Notes: generated from the letters alone by a model not told the origin. A stretch of DNA of 18,918 nt from UMGS1370 sp963557065 (GCA_963557065.1 CAUWCT010000029.1:1-18918); one strand, 5' to 3'; counted from the stretch's first letter, positions 1-7,684 are shown. A program made the numbers and translations.

Positions 1-8
1 GAAAACAG

Positions 9-2369
9 ATGAAGCGTTATCTTGACCTTGTTCCCATATCCGCAAAAATTCACAGGAAACAAAGCCGGATGTCCATTTTCTGTATCGTGCTGGCGGTATT
101 TCTGGTTACAACGATTTTCGGCATGGCAGATATGTTTATCCGCAGCCAGATTTTGCAGGCTCAGATGGATGGCGGGAACTTTCATGTCGGTCTGCGGTAT
201 GTTACCGATGAGGACTGCTCTCTGATTGCCAAACGTCCCGCTGTCAAAGCCGCCGCCCGTTATGGCGTTCTCAACTATCGTGGAGAGGACGGCTATACTC
301 TATCCGGGAAAACAGCTATTATTATGGGCTGCGATGCGCCGTGGTTTTCGGATATGATGGTTGATGGTATTGCGGAAGGAAATTTCCCTCAGACAGAATC
401 TGAAGCCATGCTGACGCAAAGTGCAAAAGACCGTCTGGGATTTCAAATCGGTGATACCGTTGTCATAGATGGACCTGACGGTGAGAAACTGACCTATATT
501 ATTTCTGGATTCTGTAAAGACGCCATGAAAACTACCAGTGAGGATTCCATAGGAGTTTCCATCACCACGGACGCATTCCGTTCGATTTATCCCGCTGTCA
601 AGCATGAAACTCTGGAGGATTACGACAGCGTTTGCTATGTTCAGTTTGAAAACCCCTGGAATGCCCGCCGGGAGATTCAACAGCTGAAAGCGGACCTCGG
701 GCTGTCCGATGAACAGGTCTATGAAAATGTCAAGCTCATGGGCATGTATGGTCAGAGCGACAGCTCCAAGATGATGCAGATCTACGTAGTGGCCGCCATC
801 CTGTTTGTACTGGTGCTGGCTGCGGGCGTCATGATGATTGCCAGCAGCTTGAACAGCAATGTGGCCCAGCGCACAGAGTTTTTTGGCTTGATGCGGTGTA
901 TCGGAGCCACTCCCAAACAGGTGATTCGATTGGTTCGCAAGGAAGCCCTCCTCTGGTGCCGGTTTGCAATCCCGGCAGGGATTGGAGCAGGCGTCGTGGT
1001 GATCTGGATTCTCTGCGCTGTGTTACGGATTCTCAGTCCAGAATATTTTGCACAGATGCCGGCTTTGGGGCTGAGTATCCCCAGTATCCTGGCGGGAATC
1101 CTGGTGGGGCTTCTGACCGTTTTGCTGGCGGCCCGTTCTCCCGCCAAAAAAGCGGCCAGAGTATCGCCCCTGGCGGCAGTTTCTGGCAATGCGAATGGGC
1201 AGCAACCTGCAAAAAGAGCGGCCAACACCCGCCTTTTCAAGGTGGAAACGGCATTGGGCGTCCATCATGCCACGGCAAGCAGGAAAAATCTGATTTTGAT
1301 GGCGGGTTCTTTTGCGCTCAGCATCATCCTGTTTCTCTCTTTTTCTGTGACTGTGGATTTTATGAAGCATTCTCTGACGCCTCTGCGTCCCTGGACAGCG
1401 GATCTGTCCATTATCAGTCCGGATCATTCCCTGTCTGTGGACAGCGGGATTCTGGGAAAATTAAAGGAGAATCCCGCCGTAAAAGCTGCCTATGGGCGGA
1501 TGTTTGCCTATGACCTGCCCATGGAGGGCGCGATCGAACCCCAAAAAGCCGACCTGCTTACCTACGAGGAGAACCAGTTTGGGTGGGCGAAGGAATACCT
1601 GTTGGAAGGATCTTTAGACACTGTCGCAAGCCAACCTGGAACGGCCCTGATTGTCTATGAACCGGAAACTACGATCCAAGTTGGTGATACCGTCACCTTG
1701 GACATTGGCGGGAAGAATCAGCAGCTCCAGATAGCCGGAATGCTTTCCACCGCCCCCTTTGGCAACGCCAACGATACGGCTCTGCTCATCTGTTCCGAGG
1801 ACACTTTCCGGCAGCTCAGCGGGACATCGAACTACACGATCGTTGACATCCAGCTGACAAACAAAGCTACAGACGAGGATGTCAACGCCATCCAGCAGAT
1901 AGCAGGGACTTCGTACACTTTCTCCGATGAACGGATGAGCAACAGCAGTGTCAGGGGCACTTATTATTGTTTTTGCCTGTTCATTTATGGATTCCTAGTA
2001 TTGATTGCCCTGATTACTGTGTTCAATATTATTAACAGCATCACCATGAGCGTTGCGGCAAGAACCAGGCAGTACGGCGTATTCCGGGCGATTGGACTCA
2101 GTACCCGCCAACTCAAAAAAATGATTATCGCTGAGGCCTGTGTTTACACGATTACTGGCAGTATCATCGGCACTGTACTGGGCCTGATCTGTAATCAAAA
2201 ACTCTTTGAAATGTTGATTACATCCTTTTGGGGAGATGCCTGGGGAATTCCATGGATGGAATTGACGATTATCCTTTTCATCATGATTTTAGCGGTGATA
2301 TTTGCGGTGCGTGGGCCAGTGCGGAAAATCCACAAGATGTCCATTGTTGACACGATCAGCGCACAATAA
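9..2369 (+). CDS. FtsX-like ABC transporter permease, two-FtsX-domain type
   Basis: Membrane permease of an ABC exporter or peptide-resistance/sensing transporter. It would work with a cytoplasmic ATPase that is not in the window, probably encoded just upstream. The 786-residue protein is a tandem FtsX duplication. TM1 (~22-44) leads into an extracytoplasmic domain (~45-253), and TM2-4 (~256-281, ~316-340, ~355-375) follow. A second unit repeats this plan: TM5 (~427-449), a second outer domain (~450-650), and three C-terminal TM segments. Each unit carries the FtsX cytoplasmic-loop signature after the large outer domain (FFGLMRCIGATPKQ at ~291-304 and YGVFRAIGLSTRQ near 700). Ten-TM BceB-type permeases are shorter (~650 aa) with a single outer domain, so this is not a canonical BceB. 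The start lies 8 bases from the window edge, so its ribosome binding site cannot be judged. The substrate is unknown; bacteriocin or antibiotic export is only an inference. Confidence 0.9.
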   Translation: MKRYLDLVPISAKIHRKQSRMSIFCIVLAVFLVTTIFGMADMFIRSQILQAQMDGGNFHVGLRYVTDEDCSLIAKRPAVKAAARYGVLNYRGEDGYTLSGKTAIIMGCDAPWFSDMMVDGIAEGNFPQTESEAMLTQSAKDRLGFQIGDTVVIDGPDGEKLTYIISGFCKDAMKTTSEDSIGVSITTDAFRSIYPAVKHETLEDYDSVCYVQFENPWNARREIQQLKADLGLSDEQVYENVKLMGMYGQSDSSKMMQIYVVAAILFVLVLAAGVMMIASSLNSNVAQRTEFFGLMRCIGATPKQVIRLVRKEALLWCRFAIPAGIGAGVVVIWILCAVLRILSPEYFAQMPALGLSIPSILAGILVGLLTVLLAARSPAKKAARVSPLAAVSGNANGQQPAKRAANTRLFKVETALGVHHATASRKNLILMAGSFALSIILFLSFSVTVDFMKHSLTPLRPWTADLSIISPDHSLSVDSGILGKLKENPAVKAAYGRMFAYDLPMEGAIEPQKADLLTYEENQFGWAKEYLLEGSLDTVASQPGTALIVYEPETTIQVGDTVTLDIGGKNQQLQIAGMLSTAPFGNANDTALLICSEDTFRQLSGTSNYTIVDIQLTNKATDEDVNAIQQIAGTSYTFSDERMSNSSVRGTYYCFCLFIYGFLVLIALITVFNIINSITMSVAARTRQYGVFRAIGLSTRQLKKMIIAEACVYTITGSIIGTVLGLICNQKLFEMLITSFWGDAWGIPWMELTIILFIMILAVIFAVRGPVRKIHKMSIVDTISAQ

Positions 2370-2390
2370 ATTCAGTTCATATGTTTATAA

Positions 2391-2427
2391 AGCAGACGGT
2401 TTCGATACGAAATCGTCTGCTTCTTTC
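2391..2427 (+). terminator. Rho-independent terminator of the ABC permease
   Basis: AGCAGACG (2391-2398) pairs with CGTCTGCT (2414-2421). The stem continues inward through TTTCG/CGAAA after one mismatch, with an ATA loop, and TCTTTCT follows. It lies 21 bases after the permease stop. Confidence 0.75.
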
Positions 2428-2431
2428 TGAA

Positions 2432-2469
2432 CTTACAGTTTTGTAAGCCAAAATTCACCTATTTGTAAG
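2432..2469 (+). promoter_or_regulatory. BceR-like inverted repeat with a degenerate second copy
   Basis: CTTACA-GTTT-TGTAAG (2432-2447) is a perfect 6+6 inverted repeat with a 4-base spacer. It fits the TnACA-N4-TGTAA consensus known for BceR-type response regulators of peptide-antibiotic detoxification modules. A weaker copy, TTCACC-TATT-TGTAAG, follows exactly 22 bases later (2454-2469), and the 16-base flanks TTTGTAAGCCAAAATT and TTTGTAAGCTAAAATT repeat with the same spacing. The site lies downstream of a permease rather than in front of a transporter gene. Regulation of a promoter further downstream is an inference. Confidence 0.4.
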
Positions 2470-2539
2470 CTAAAATTGTTACCATTAAAACAGAAATTGA
2501 TAATAAGCAGACAGTGCTTTACTTGAAAAAATCATAAAT

Positions 2540-2567
2540 TTGTAGTTTCGTGCAAAACAAATATAGT
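2540..2567 (+). promoter_or_regulatory. Possible sigma-A promoter for the leader/sigma-like gene region
   Basis: TTGTAG (2540-2545), 16 bases, TATAGT (2562-2567). The match is modest. It is placed to drive the hairpin-rich leader and the HTH gene at 3016, and it lies about 70 bases after the BceR-like site. Confidence 0.3.
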
Positions 2568-2576
2568 ATCTGCCGG

Positions 2577-2672
2577 ACGACGGCAAAAGAAAAAAAGCCG
2601 TCGTACAGCAGCCCTATTCACGCGTCCGTTCTATCGTGCGGCGGCTTTGAAACAGGAGCCGCCGCTTCTTTT
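2577..2672 (+). terminator. Two successive strong hairpins, the second terminator-like
   Basis: Hairpin 1 is ACGACGGC (2577-2584) with GCCGTCGT (2597-2604), around an A-rich loop. Hairpin 2 is GCGGCGGCT (2638-2646) with AGCCGCCGC (2657-2665), followed by TTCTTTTT. Both are perfect stems. The second has the form of an intrinsic terminator and could end or attenuate transcription before the gene at 3016. Confidence 0.6.
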
Positions 2673-2711
2673 TGCCTAAAATCTAACGACGACCCTACAC
2701 CTTGCAATTTG

Positions 2712-2742
2712 GCATGGCGGCAATAGGAGGATGCCGCCATGC
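2712..2742 (+). promoter_or_regulatory. Hairpin carrying a Shine-Dalgarno sequence in its loop
   Basis: GCATGGCGGCA (2712-2722) pairs perfectly with TGCCGCCATGC (2732-2742). The loop holds AGGAGG (2725-2730). The ATG at 2739 of a small open frame lies in the descending arm. Folding would hide the start codon, so this resembles a translational switch; that function is inferred. Confidence 0.45.
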
Positions 2743-2798
2743 ACTATAAAGTATTTCAACATAAAACGACAAGACCCGTCTTGTCAAAAAAAGCCTGA
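2739..2798 (+). CDS. Possible 19-codon leader peptide
   Basis: The open frame MHYKVFQHKTTRPVLSKKA starts 8 bases after a perfect AGGAGG and ends in TGA. It precedes an intrinsic-terminator hairpin (2878-2914) and then the HTH gene at 3016, the layout of an attenuation leader. The peptide is basic (six Lys/Arg and two His) with no obvious run of one regulatory amino acid. A competing 44-codon frame starts at ATG 2731 directly on the SD, with zero spacing, which is less plausible. No homology was recognised, so it may be untranslated. Confidence 0.3.
   Translation: MHYKVFQHKTTRPVLSKKA
2768..2785. repeat. Perfect short palindrome
   Basis: GACAAGAC-CC-GTCTTGTC is an 8+8 inverted repeat with a 2-base centre, inside the putative leader frame, and A7 follows. 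It could be a protein-binding palindrome or part of the leader RNA fold. Confidence 0.5.
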
Positions 2799-2827
2799 GA
2801 TTTGTCCAGATACATTATGCTCCTCCA

Positions 2828-2863
2828 CCGGCATTATCATGGCAGTATTTCCGGTATTATCAT
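2828..2863 (+). repeat. Direct repeat pair CCGGYATTATCAT
   Basis: CCGGCATTATCAT (2828-2840) and CCGGTATTATCAT (2851-2863) differ at one base and are 23 bases apart, about two helical turns. They lie just upstream of the attenuator-like hairpin, so a regulator binding side by side on one DNA face is possible. This is inferred from spacing alone. Confidence 0.4.
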
Positions 2864-2877
2864 AGTGTATTTTGCTG

Positions 2878-2914
2878 CGCCAATTTCCTTTTATGGGAAA
2901 CTGGCGTTTTTGTT
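2878..2914 (+). terminator. Intrinsic terminator / attenuator before the HTH gene
   Basis: CGCCA-A-TTTCC pairs with GGAAA-C-TGGCG (2878-2906), followed by TTTTTGTTTT. It stands about 100 bases upstream of the start at 3016 with no complete gene between them, so it is more likely an attenuator than the end of an ordinary gene. Confidence 0.55.
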
Positions 2915-3015
2915 TTCTCTTTTTTAGAAAGGCATCCCGGATCTTACCGCTGCCGTTCGCCGCCTTCCGAGAGTTTGAAAACCATCCACTTTTCAAACTA
3001 TTGGAGGTAACGGCT

Positions 3016-3471
3016 ATGAGTAAAAATCGTGAAGAAAGGACAAATTATTATCTTTACATAGATGGACAGGCTGTGCTGGTAAGCGAACAGGTTTACCATG
3101 TGTATCAGCACTACGAGCGGAAAGAAGAATACTTTTCCTACGATTTGAAAACGGAAAAGTTCCAGAAAGAAACCGCAACTTTCCTGCCCAGCAGAGAGGA
3201 TTCCTTTGAGCGCCTGCTGGAACAGGACAAGCAGTTTTCCGCTTCCGGTCAGCCCGTGGAGGAACAAGCTGTCTCGTCCGTTTGGCTGGAGGAATTATTA
3301 CAACATCTGTCAGCGGATGAGAGGATTATTCTCCACAAACTGTATTTCGAGGATAAGTCAGAACGGATTGTCAGCACAGAGCTTGGAATTTCCAAAACAG
3401 CTCTGCATCACCGCAAAGTCAAGCTGCTTCAAAAATTAAAAAAAATTTTAGAAAACATGGGGAAAGCATAG
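3016..3471 (+). CDS. Sigma-70 region 4-like HTH protein of the integrative element
   Basis: A 151-residue probable DNA-binding regulator of the kind found in Firmicutes conjugative/integrative elements. The C-terminal part (~95-147) reads as a sigma region 4 helix-turn-helix: LSADERIILHKLYF, then GISKTALHHRKVKLLQKL. The N-terminal ~60 residues have the 'YIDGQAVLVSEQVYHVY' opening I associate with ICE-borne sigma-like proteins that lack regions 1-3. The start at 3016 is chosen because GGAGG (3003-3007) lies 8 bases before it. The longer frame back to 2872 reads through a terminator hairpin and is rejected. It is followed by a long non-coding stretch and then the TnpW-like gene. A role in switching element transfer or recombinase expression is inferred. 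Confidence 0.75.
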   Translation: MSKNREERTNYYLYIDGQAVLVSEQVYHVYQHYERKEEYFSYDLKTEKFQKETATFLPSREDSFERLLEQDKQFSASGQPVEEQAVSSVWLEELLQHLSADERIILHKLYFEDKSERIVSTELGISKTALHHRKVKLLQKLKKILENMGKA

Positions 3472-3925
3472 ACCAAAACCACTCTCCCAACGGGGAAATA
3501 AGTGAGAGGGTCTATCTCCCTCATGCAGCTTGACAACTGAATAGACGGCATTTCCGGTACATAACCCATGTACGAGCGAATCAGGCGCGCCGCGAAGATG
3601 GACAGCCCCAGGAGGTGATAAACAGGGCTGCTCCGAGCGATCTACGCCAGCCTGATCCCCGAAGGCGGCACTTCGGGACGCGGTGACTGCATGGGGGAAT
3701 AATGATACTTCCTCACGGCCTCCTAAAGACTTGGGGGGAACCCTGCGGCGCACGAGTAAAACGACGCTGCGGAGTTATGACAGCCGCGCCAGCGGAGACC
3801 GGAATGTCCCCATCGTCAGGGGTGCGTGGCAAATGTGGCGAGCATAAACCAAACTACAATACAGCAGCTACACCGATTGTCAGGTTCGCATAAACCCTCA
3901 ACTTTATCGGTGCGGCTGCTTATCT
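3472..3925 (+). ncRNA. Candidate large structured RNA between the HTH gene and tnpW
   Basis: About 450 bases with no convincing gene but dense perfect helices. GTACAT/ATGTAC is at 3557-3573. The long-range helix ATCAGGC (3580-3586) with GCCTGAT (3650-3656) encloses CAGCCC/GGGCTG (3603-3630). CCCGAAG/CTTCGGG (3658-3677) has a 6-base loop, and CCCC/GGGG is at 3808-3822. A closing stem pairs AGCAGCTACACCGAT (3863-3877) with ATCGGTGCGGCTGCT (3906-3920), with two central mismatches and TATCTTTATA after it. Two weak open frames here (3702-3893 plus, 3448-3753 minus) have no SD and no family resemblance. I could not match it to group I or II introns, 6S, tmRNA or an IscB-type guide RNA. Strand and ends are assumptions. 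Confidence 0.45.
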
Positions 3926-3998
3926 TTATATGAATTGAGACAACCTGTTTCCTCATATCTTATGAAGAAGCAGGTTTTTCGACTGGAGGTGCGTCAAT

Positions 3999-4184
3999 AT
4001 GGATCAGAGGAATACCCCTACAACCTCCTACAAAGAGGTGAAAATCGGGAAAACCATTTACCGTGTGACCAGCTTTTTTTCGGGTGAAAAGGAGCTGGGA
4101 AAGACTTTGGAGCAGCTGGCCGTCCGGCGCGCCATGTCGGAGGTTTCCACACCTGCCAGCTGTTCCGCACACACGGCTACATAG
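3999..4184 (+). CDS. TnpW-like transposon-encoded small protein
   Basis: A 61-residue protein with the core of the transposon-encoded TnpW family, first seen in Tn4451-like elements. It has a polar N-terminus, then VKIGKTIYRVTSFFSGEKEL (~15-34) and a short helix GKTLEQLAVRRAMSE (~35-49). GGAGGTG lies 8 bases before the ATG. Its role is unknown; it is a companion of mobile-element recombination modules, and here it sits between the structured-RNA candidate and the recombinases. The last ~12 residues (VSTPASCSAHTAT) are Cys/Ser/Thr/Ala-rich and look unlike the usual charged end, so the gene may end by a junction or frameshift. Confidence 0.7.
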   Translation: MDQRNTPTTSYKEVKIGKTIYRVTSFFSGEKELGKTLEQLAVRRAMSEVSTPASCSAHTAT

Positions 4185-4260
4185 TCACACCATCCTCCCG
4201 GCTTTGCCGCTTCTCGCCTGCCGGCTCGGTCGGTGCTTCTAACCGCCTTCGGCGTTTAGA

Positions 4261-4277
4261 GGTCGCCACCGGCGACC
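4261..4277 (+). promoter_or_regulatory. Perfect hairpin in the recombinase leader
   Basis: GGTCGCC (4261-4267), ACC loop, GGCGACC (4271-4277). It is in the ~210-base GC-rich gap between tnpW and the first recombinase. An imperfect GGATTCTCC/GGAGATTCC pair follows at about 4299-4340. The gap has no gene. One of these could be part of a recombinase attachment site or a leader structure; the sequence does not decide. Confidence 0.35.
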
Positions 4278-4392
4278 CGCACCCTTGCGCGGCGATGGAT
4301 TCTCCGTTACGATGTTCATGCAGGGAGATTCCCTGTGGAGCCATCACGCCGCACGAGGTATGGAATCTGAATTGTCGGGAGGGAAAATAAAG

Positions 4393-6060
4393 ATGACTAC
4401 AAAAACATACAACGTCGGCATCTACTGCCGTTTGAGTAACGACGATGAACGCGACGGCGAATCCGTCAGTATCGAGAACCAGAAACTGCTGCTTCAGAAC
4501 TATGTACAGCAGCGGGGCTGGAATGAGGTTGATACCTATATCGACGATGGATATTCAGGTACGAATTTTGACCGTCCTGGGGTCAAACGACTAATAGAGG
4601 ATGCCAAGGCCAAGCGGATCAATGTGATTCTGGTCAAGGACCTGTCCCGTTTTGGCCGTAACTACATCGAATTTGGACAGTACACAGACTACCTGTTCCC
4701 ATCCCTGGGCTGTCGGTTTATCGCTCTGAACAACGGCATTGACACGGAAAGCACCAATGGCAGCACCGATGTCATGTGCTTTTTGAACTTATTTAACGAA
4801 TTTTATAGCCGCGATACCAGCAAGAAAGTCAAGGCAGTTAAAAAAGCCTGCGCTGAAAACGGCAAATTCATGGGAACCTACCCCGCCTATGGCTACAAGC
4901 GGGACCCGGCGGATAAGCACCATCTGGTGATCGACGAGGACACCGCCCCGATTGTGCGCCGTATCTTTGAGATGCGGGCAGCCGGAACAGGGTTTCACGC
5001 CATCGCCGTCACGCTGAACGAAGAAGGCATCCCGTCCCCCGGTGTGCTGTACTACCAGCGCAAGGGACAGAGCGATCCGCGCCGGGTCAACCACAAATGG
5101 GCAGACCAGACGGTGAAAAACATCGTCCGCAGCGAGGTTTATATCGGCAACATGATCCAGGGAAAAACCGGAACGCTGTCGTATAAGTCTCGCAAACTCG
5201 TGGGCAAACCGGAGGAAGAATGGATTCGTGTGGAAGGGACCCATGAACCGATTATCTCACAGGAGCTGTGGGATACCGTGGTCAGCATTGACAAAAAGAA
5301 GGTACGGAAATCTTTTTCCGCTGATGGCTATAAGAGTATCTTCACCGGCCTTGTGTACTGTGCGGACTGCGGCTTCAAAATGAGAAATCAGGTGGAGCGA
5401 TTCACCTATAAAGACGGAACACCGGGGCGGTACAGTTCCTTTATTTGCGGCAACTACTCCCGCAGCGGCAAGGGAGCCTGCACCATTCACACTATCTATG
5501 AAAATGTGCTGACCCAGCTGGTGTTGGAGGACATTCGGGAAAAGGCCCGTTTTGCAGAATATGACCCGGAGCAGCTGGTCCAGCAGATCATCCGCCTAAA
5601 GGATAAGGAAGCAAAAAGCCGCCTTTCCTCCTGTGAACAGGAGCTGAAAACATACACAGCGCGGCTTTCCGAGCTGGAACGGCTGATGCAGAATCTCTAC
5701 GAGGATAAATGTGCCGGAACCATTCCGCAGACCGTTTTTCAAACCTTGATGCACAAATATGAAGCGGAACGGGCAAAAAAGTCCGAAGCCATCCCGGAAC
5801 TGGAACACAAGGTCAAAAGCTATCTGGAAAACCGCACGGATGCGGACCGCTGGCTGACCATTATCCGCCAATACACAGAGATTACCGAGCTGGATGAATC
5901 CATTCTCTTTGAACTGGTGGACCGCATTGAGGTGGGAGAAACCAAAAAAGTGGGTGGACAGCGGATTTGTGACCTCCGTGTTTACTACCGCTATGTCGGA
6001 AATGTGGACGCGGCGCTGTCGCAGGAAGAAAGGAGGCAGCCACTTGAAGAAGCAATATAA
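4393..6060 (+). CDS. Large serine recombinase (resolvase family), first of tandem pair
   Basis: A 555-residue large serine integrase-type recombinase that would cut attachment sites through a 5'-phosphoserine link to integrate or excise the element. The resolvase domain (~6-150) has YCRLSNDD with nucleophile Ser15 and Arg13, and KDLSRFGRNYIEFGQY with the active-site arginines Arg86 and Arg89. A recombinase domain follows (from ~165). The zinc-ribbon region (~320-380) has CADCG and later paired Cys residues, and the C-terminal half has a coiled-coil motif (~430-490). The start at 4393 has GGGAGGG upstream and a canonical TTKTYNVGIYCRLS opening. The in-frame extension to 4285 is GC-rich leader. 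The end overlaps the second recombinase by 17 bases, suggesting coupled translation and joint action. Confidence 0.9.
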   Translation: MTTKTYNVGIYCRLSNDDERDGESVSIENQKLLLQNYVQQRGWNEVDTYIDDGYSGTNFDRPGVKRLIEDAKAKRINVILVKDLSRFGRNYIEFGQYTDYLFPSLGCRFIALNNGIDTESTNGSTDVMCFLNLFNEFYSRDTSKKVKAVKKACAENGKFMGTYPAYGYKRDPADKHHLVIDEDTAPIVRRIFEMRAAGTGFHAIAVTLNEEGIPSPGVLYYQRKGQSDPRRVNHKWADQTVKNIVRSEVYIGNMIQGKTGTLSYKSRKLVGKPEEEWIRVEGTHEPIISQELWDTVVSIDKKKVRKSFSADGYKSIFTGLVYCADCGFKMRNQVERFTYKDGTPGRYSSFICGNYSRSGKGACTIHTIYENVLTQLVLEDIREKARFAEYDPEQLVQQIIRLKDKEAKSRLSSCEQELKTYTARLSELERLMQNLYEDKCAGTIPQTVFQTLMHKYEAERAKKSEAIPELEHKVKSYLENRTDADRWLTIIRQYTEITELDESILFELVDRIEVGETKKVGGQRICDLRVYYRYVGNVDAALSQEERRQPLEEAI

Positions 6061-7684
6061 GGTCGGCATTTACTGCCGCCTGAGCGTGGATGATGCCTCC
6101 AATTCCGCAAAGGCAAAAAACTATATACCCGGCGATGAATCTGCCAGCATAGAGAACCAGTACGAAATCCTCTCCAAATTTGTCATGCTCAACGGCTGGA
6201 TGGAGGTCAAGACCTATCGGGACGATGGGTACAGCGGTGGGAATTTTCAGCGGCCCGGATTTTTGGAAATGCTGGAGGATGCCCGCCACGGCCTGATTAA
6301 CCTGATTCTGGTCAAAGACCTGTCCCGCCTGGGGCGTGACTTTGTGGAGGTAGGCCGCTATACGGATGTGATTTTCCCATCCCTGGGCTGCCGGTTTGTA
6401 TCTGTGCTGGATTGTCTGGACAGCGAGGGTGACAACACCGATATGCTGCACTTCCGCAGTCTGATGAACGACTATCATCTAAAGGACCTGTCGGGGAAAA
6501 TCAAATCGGTGCTGTACGCCAAAAAGAAAAGCGGCCAATATCTGACCGCCTATGCTCCTTACGGATACCGCAAGAGCGACGAGGATAAACACCGGCTGGT
6601 GGTGGATGAAGAAGCCGCCGCTGTGGTGCGGGAAATCTATCAGATGCGCTGTTCCGGCATGGCCTACGGTAAGATTGCGGCGGCGCTGAACAAGAAAGGC
6701 ATCCTTTCTCCCCGCTGGTATTGGGAACTGCACTACGGGAAAAAAGGCGGCTGCAAATACTCCAAACTGTGGACCTATGCCACGGTGAAAAATATTCTGA
6801 ACGATACTGTTTATCTCGGCATAGTCACACAAAACCGTACCGGCTCCCGTTCCTACAAGGATAAGACCATGATACAGAAGCCGGAAACAGAATGGATTTG
6901 CCATGAGGATGTCCACGAAGCAATCATTGACCGGGAACTGTGGGAAACGGTTCAGGAAAAGAACCGGGCAGTGAAACAGCAGGTGGCAAATCATGCCGCC
7001 CCTATGCCCGCCCTGTTCACCGGCAAACTGGTCTGTGCCGATTGTGGGCATCCTCTGGCAGCCACCCGCGAGACCCAGCGCAGAAAAAACGGGACATCCA
7101 AGCGATATGTTTCCTATATCTGCTCCCACTTTGCCACCACCGGACGCAGTGCCTGTTCCTGGCATCGGATTTATGAAATCTCGCTGAAAACGCTGGTGCT
7201 GAATGAAATCAGGGCGCACAGTCAAGCAATAGCGCAGGATGAAAATGCTGTGCTGGACAAGCTGAGACAGCAGATACTTTCCGAAAGCACAGCCAGGCAA
7301 GAGGATTCCAAACTGGAAATCAGCCGGTTGCGGCGGCGTATCGGAGAGCTGGAACACATGACCGCCAAACTTTACGAGGATAAGGTCAGCGGCATAATCA
7401 ATAACGATACCTTTGCGGTCCTGATTCAGAAAAGTGAACAGGAACGCATCCAAAAGGCAGAGCGTCTGGAGGTTCTTCTGGCAGAGGAACGAAAAGCCCA
7501 GCAAGAGGTTGAAAATATCCGACAATGGGCAAGCATCGTCTGCCGCTATCTGGATGTGCAGGAGCTTGACCGGGAAATCGTTGAGGAACTGATTGACCAT
7601 ATCGAGATCGGAGAACGCTCCGTCATAGACGGCCAGCGCCATCAGGACATTAAAATCTTTTACCGCTTTGTTGGTGTGGTATAA
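6044..7684 (+). CDS. Large serine recombinase, second of tandem pair (TTG start)
   Basis: A 546-residue paralogue of the preceding recombinase, with the same layout. Catalytic Ser14 is in YCRLSVDD, with Arg12 before it. KDLSRLGRDFVEVGRY gives Arg95 and Arg98. A recombinase domain follows, then a zinc ribbon (CADCGHPL, and SYICSH to SACSWH) and a helical C-terminus (ISRLRRRIGELEHMTAKLYED). The TTG at 6044 is chosen because AGGAGG (6031-6036) stands 7 bases before it and the opening KKQYKVGIYCRLS aligns with the paralogue. The frame open back to 5894 lies inside the upstream gene. Two divergent tandem recombinases with intact catalytic residues suggest they work together, or divide integration and excision, as in CcrA/CcrB; that is inferred. 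Confidence 0.9.
   Translation: MKKQYKVGIYCRLSVDDASNSAKAKNYIPGDESASIENQYEILSKFVMLNGWMEVKTYRDDGYSGGNFQRPGFLEMLEDARHGLINLILVKDLSRLGRDFVEVGRYTDVIFPSLGCRFVSVLDCLDSEGDNTDMLHFRSLMNDYHLKDLSGKIKSVLYAKKKSGQYLTAYAPYGYRKSDEDKHRLVVDEEAAAVVREIYQMRCSGMAYGKIAAALNKKGILSPRWYWELHYGKKGGCKYSKLWTYATVKNILNDTVYLGIVTQNRTGSRSYKDKTMIQKPETEWICHEDVHEAIIDRELWETVQEKNRAVKQQVANHAAPMPALFTGKLVCADCGHPLAATRETQRRKNGTSKRYVSYICSHFATTGRSACSWHRIYEISLKTLVLNEIRAHSQAIAQDENAVLDKLRQQILSESTARQEDSKLEISRLRRRIGELEHMTAKLYEDKVSGIINNDTFAVLIQKSEQERIQKAERLEVLLAEERKAQQEVENIRQWASIVCRYLDVQELDREIVEELIDHIEIGERSVIDGQRHQDIKIFYRFVGVV

Noticed and set aside
2872..3015. N-terminal extension of the HTH gene to an upstream ATG
   Set aside because: It would translate the attenuator hairpin and its T-run; the ATG at 3016 has an ideal SD.
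3702..3893. Plus-strand 63-residue open frame in the structured-RNA region
   Set aside because: It has no SD, no domain and a Gly/Ala/Pro-rich composition typical of translated GC-rich RNA, and it overlaps the predicted helices. I favour non-coding.
3472..3925. Group II intron, or an IscB/TnpB-type guide RNA
   Set aside because: I could not find a domain V, a GUGYG start, a reverse transcriptase or an RNA-guided nuclease gene in the window.
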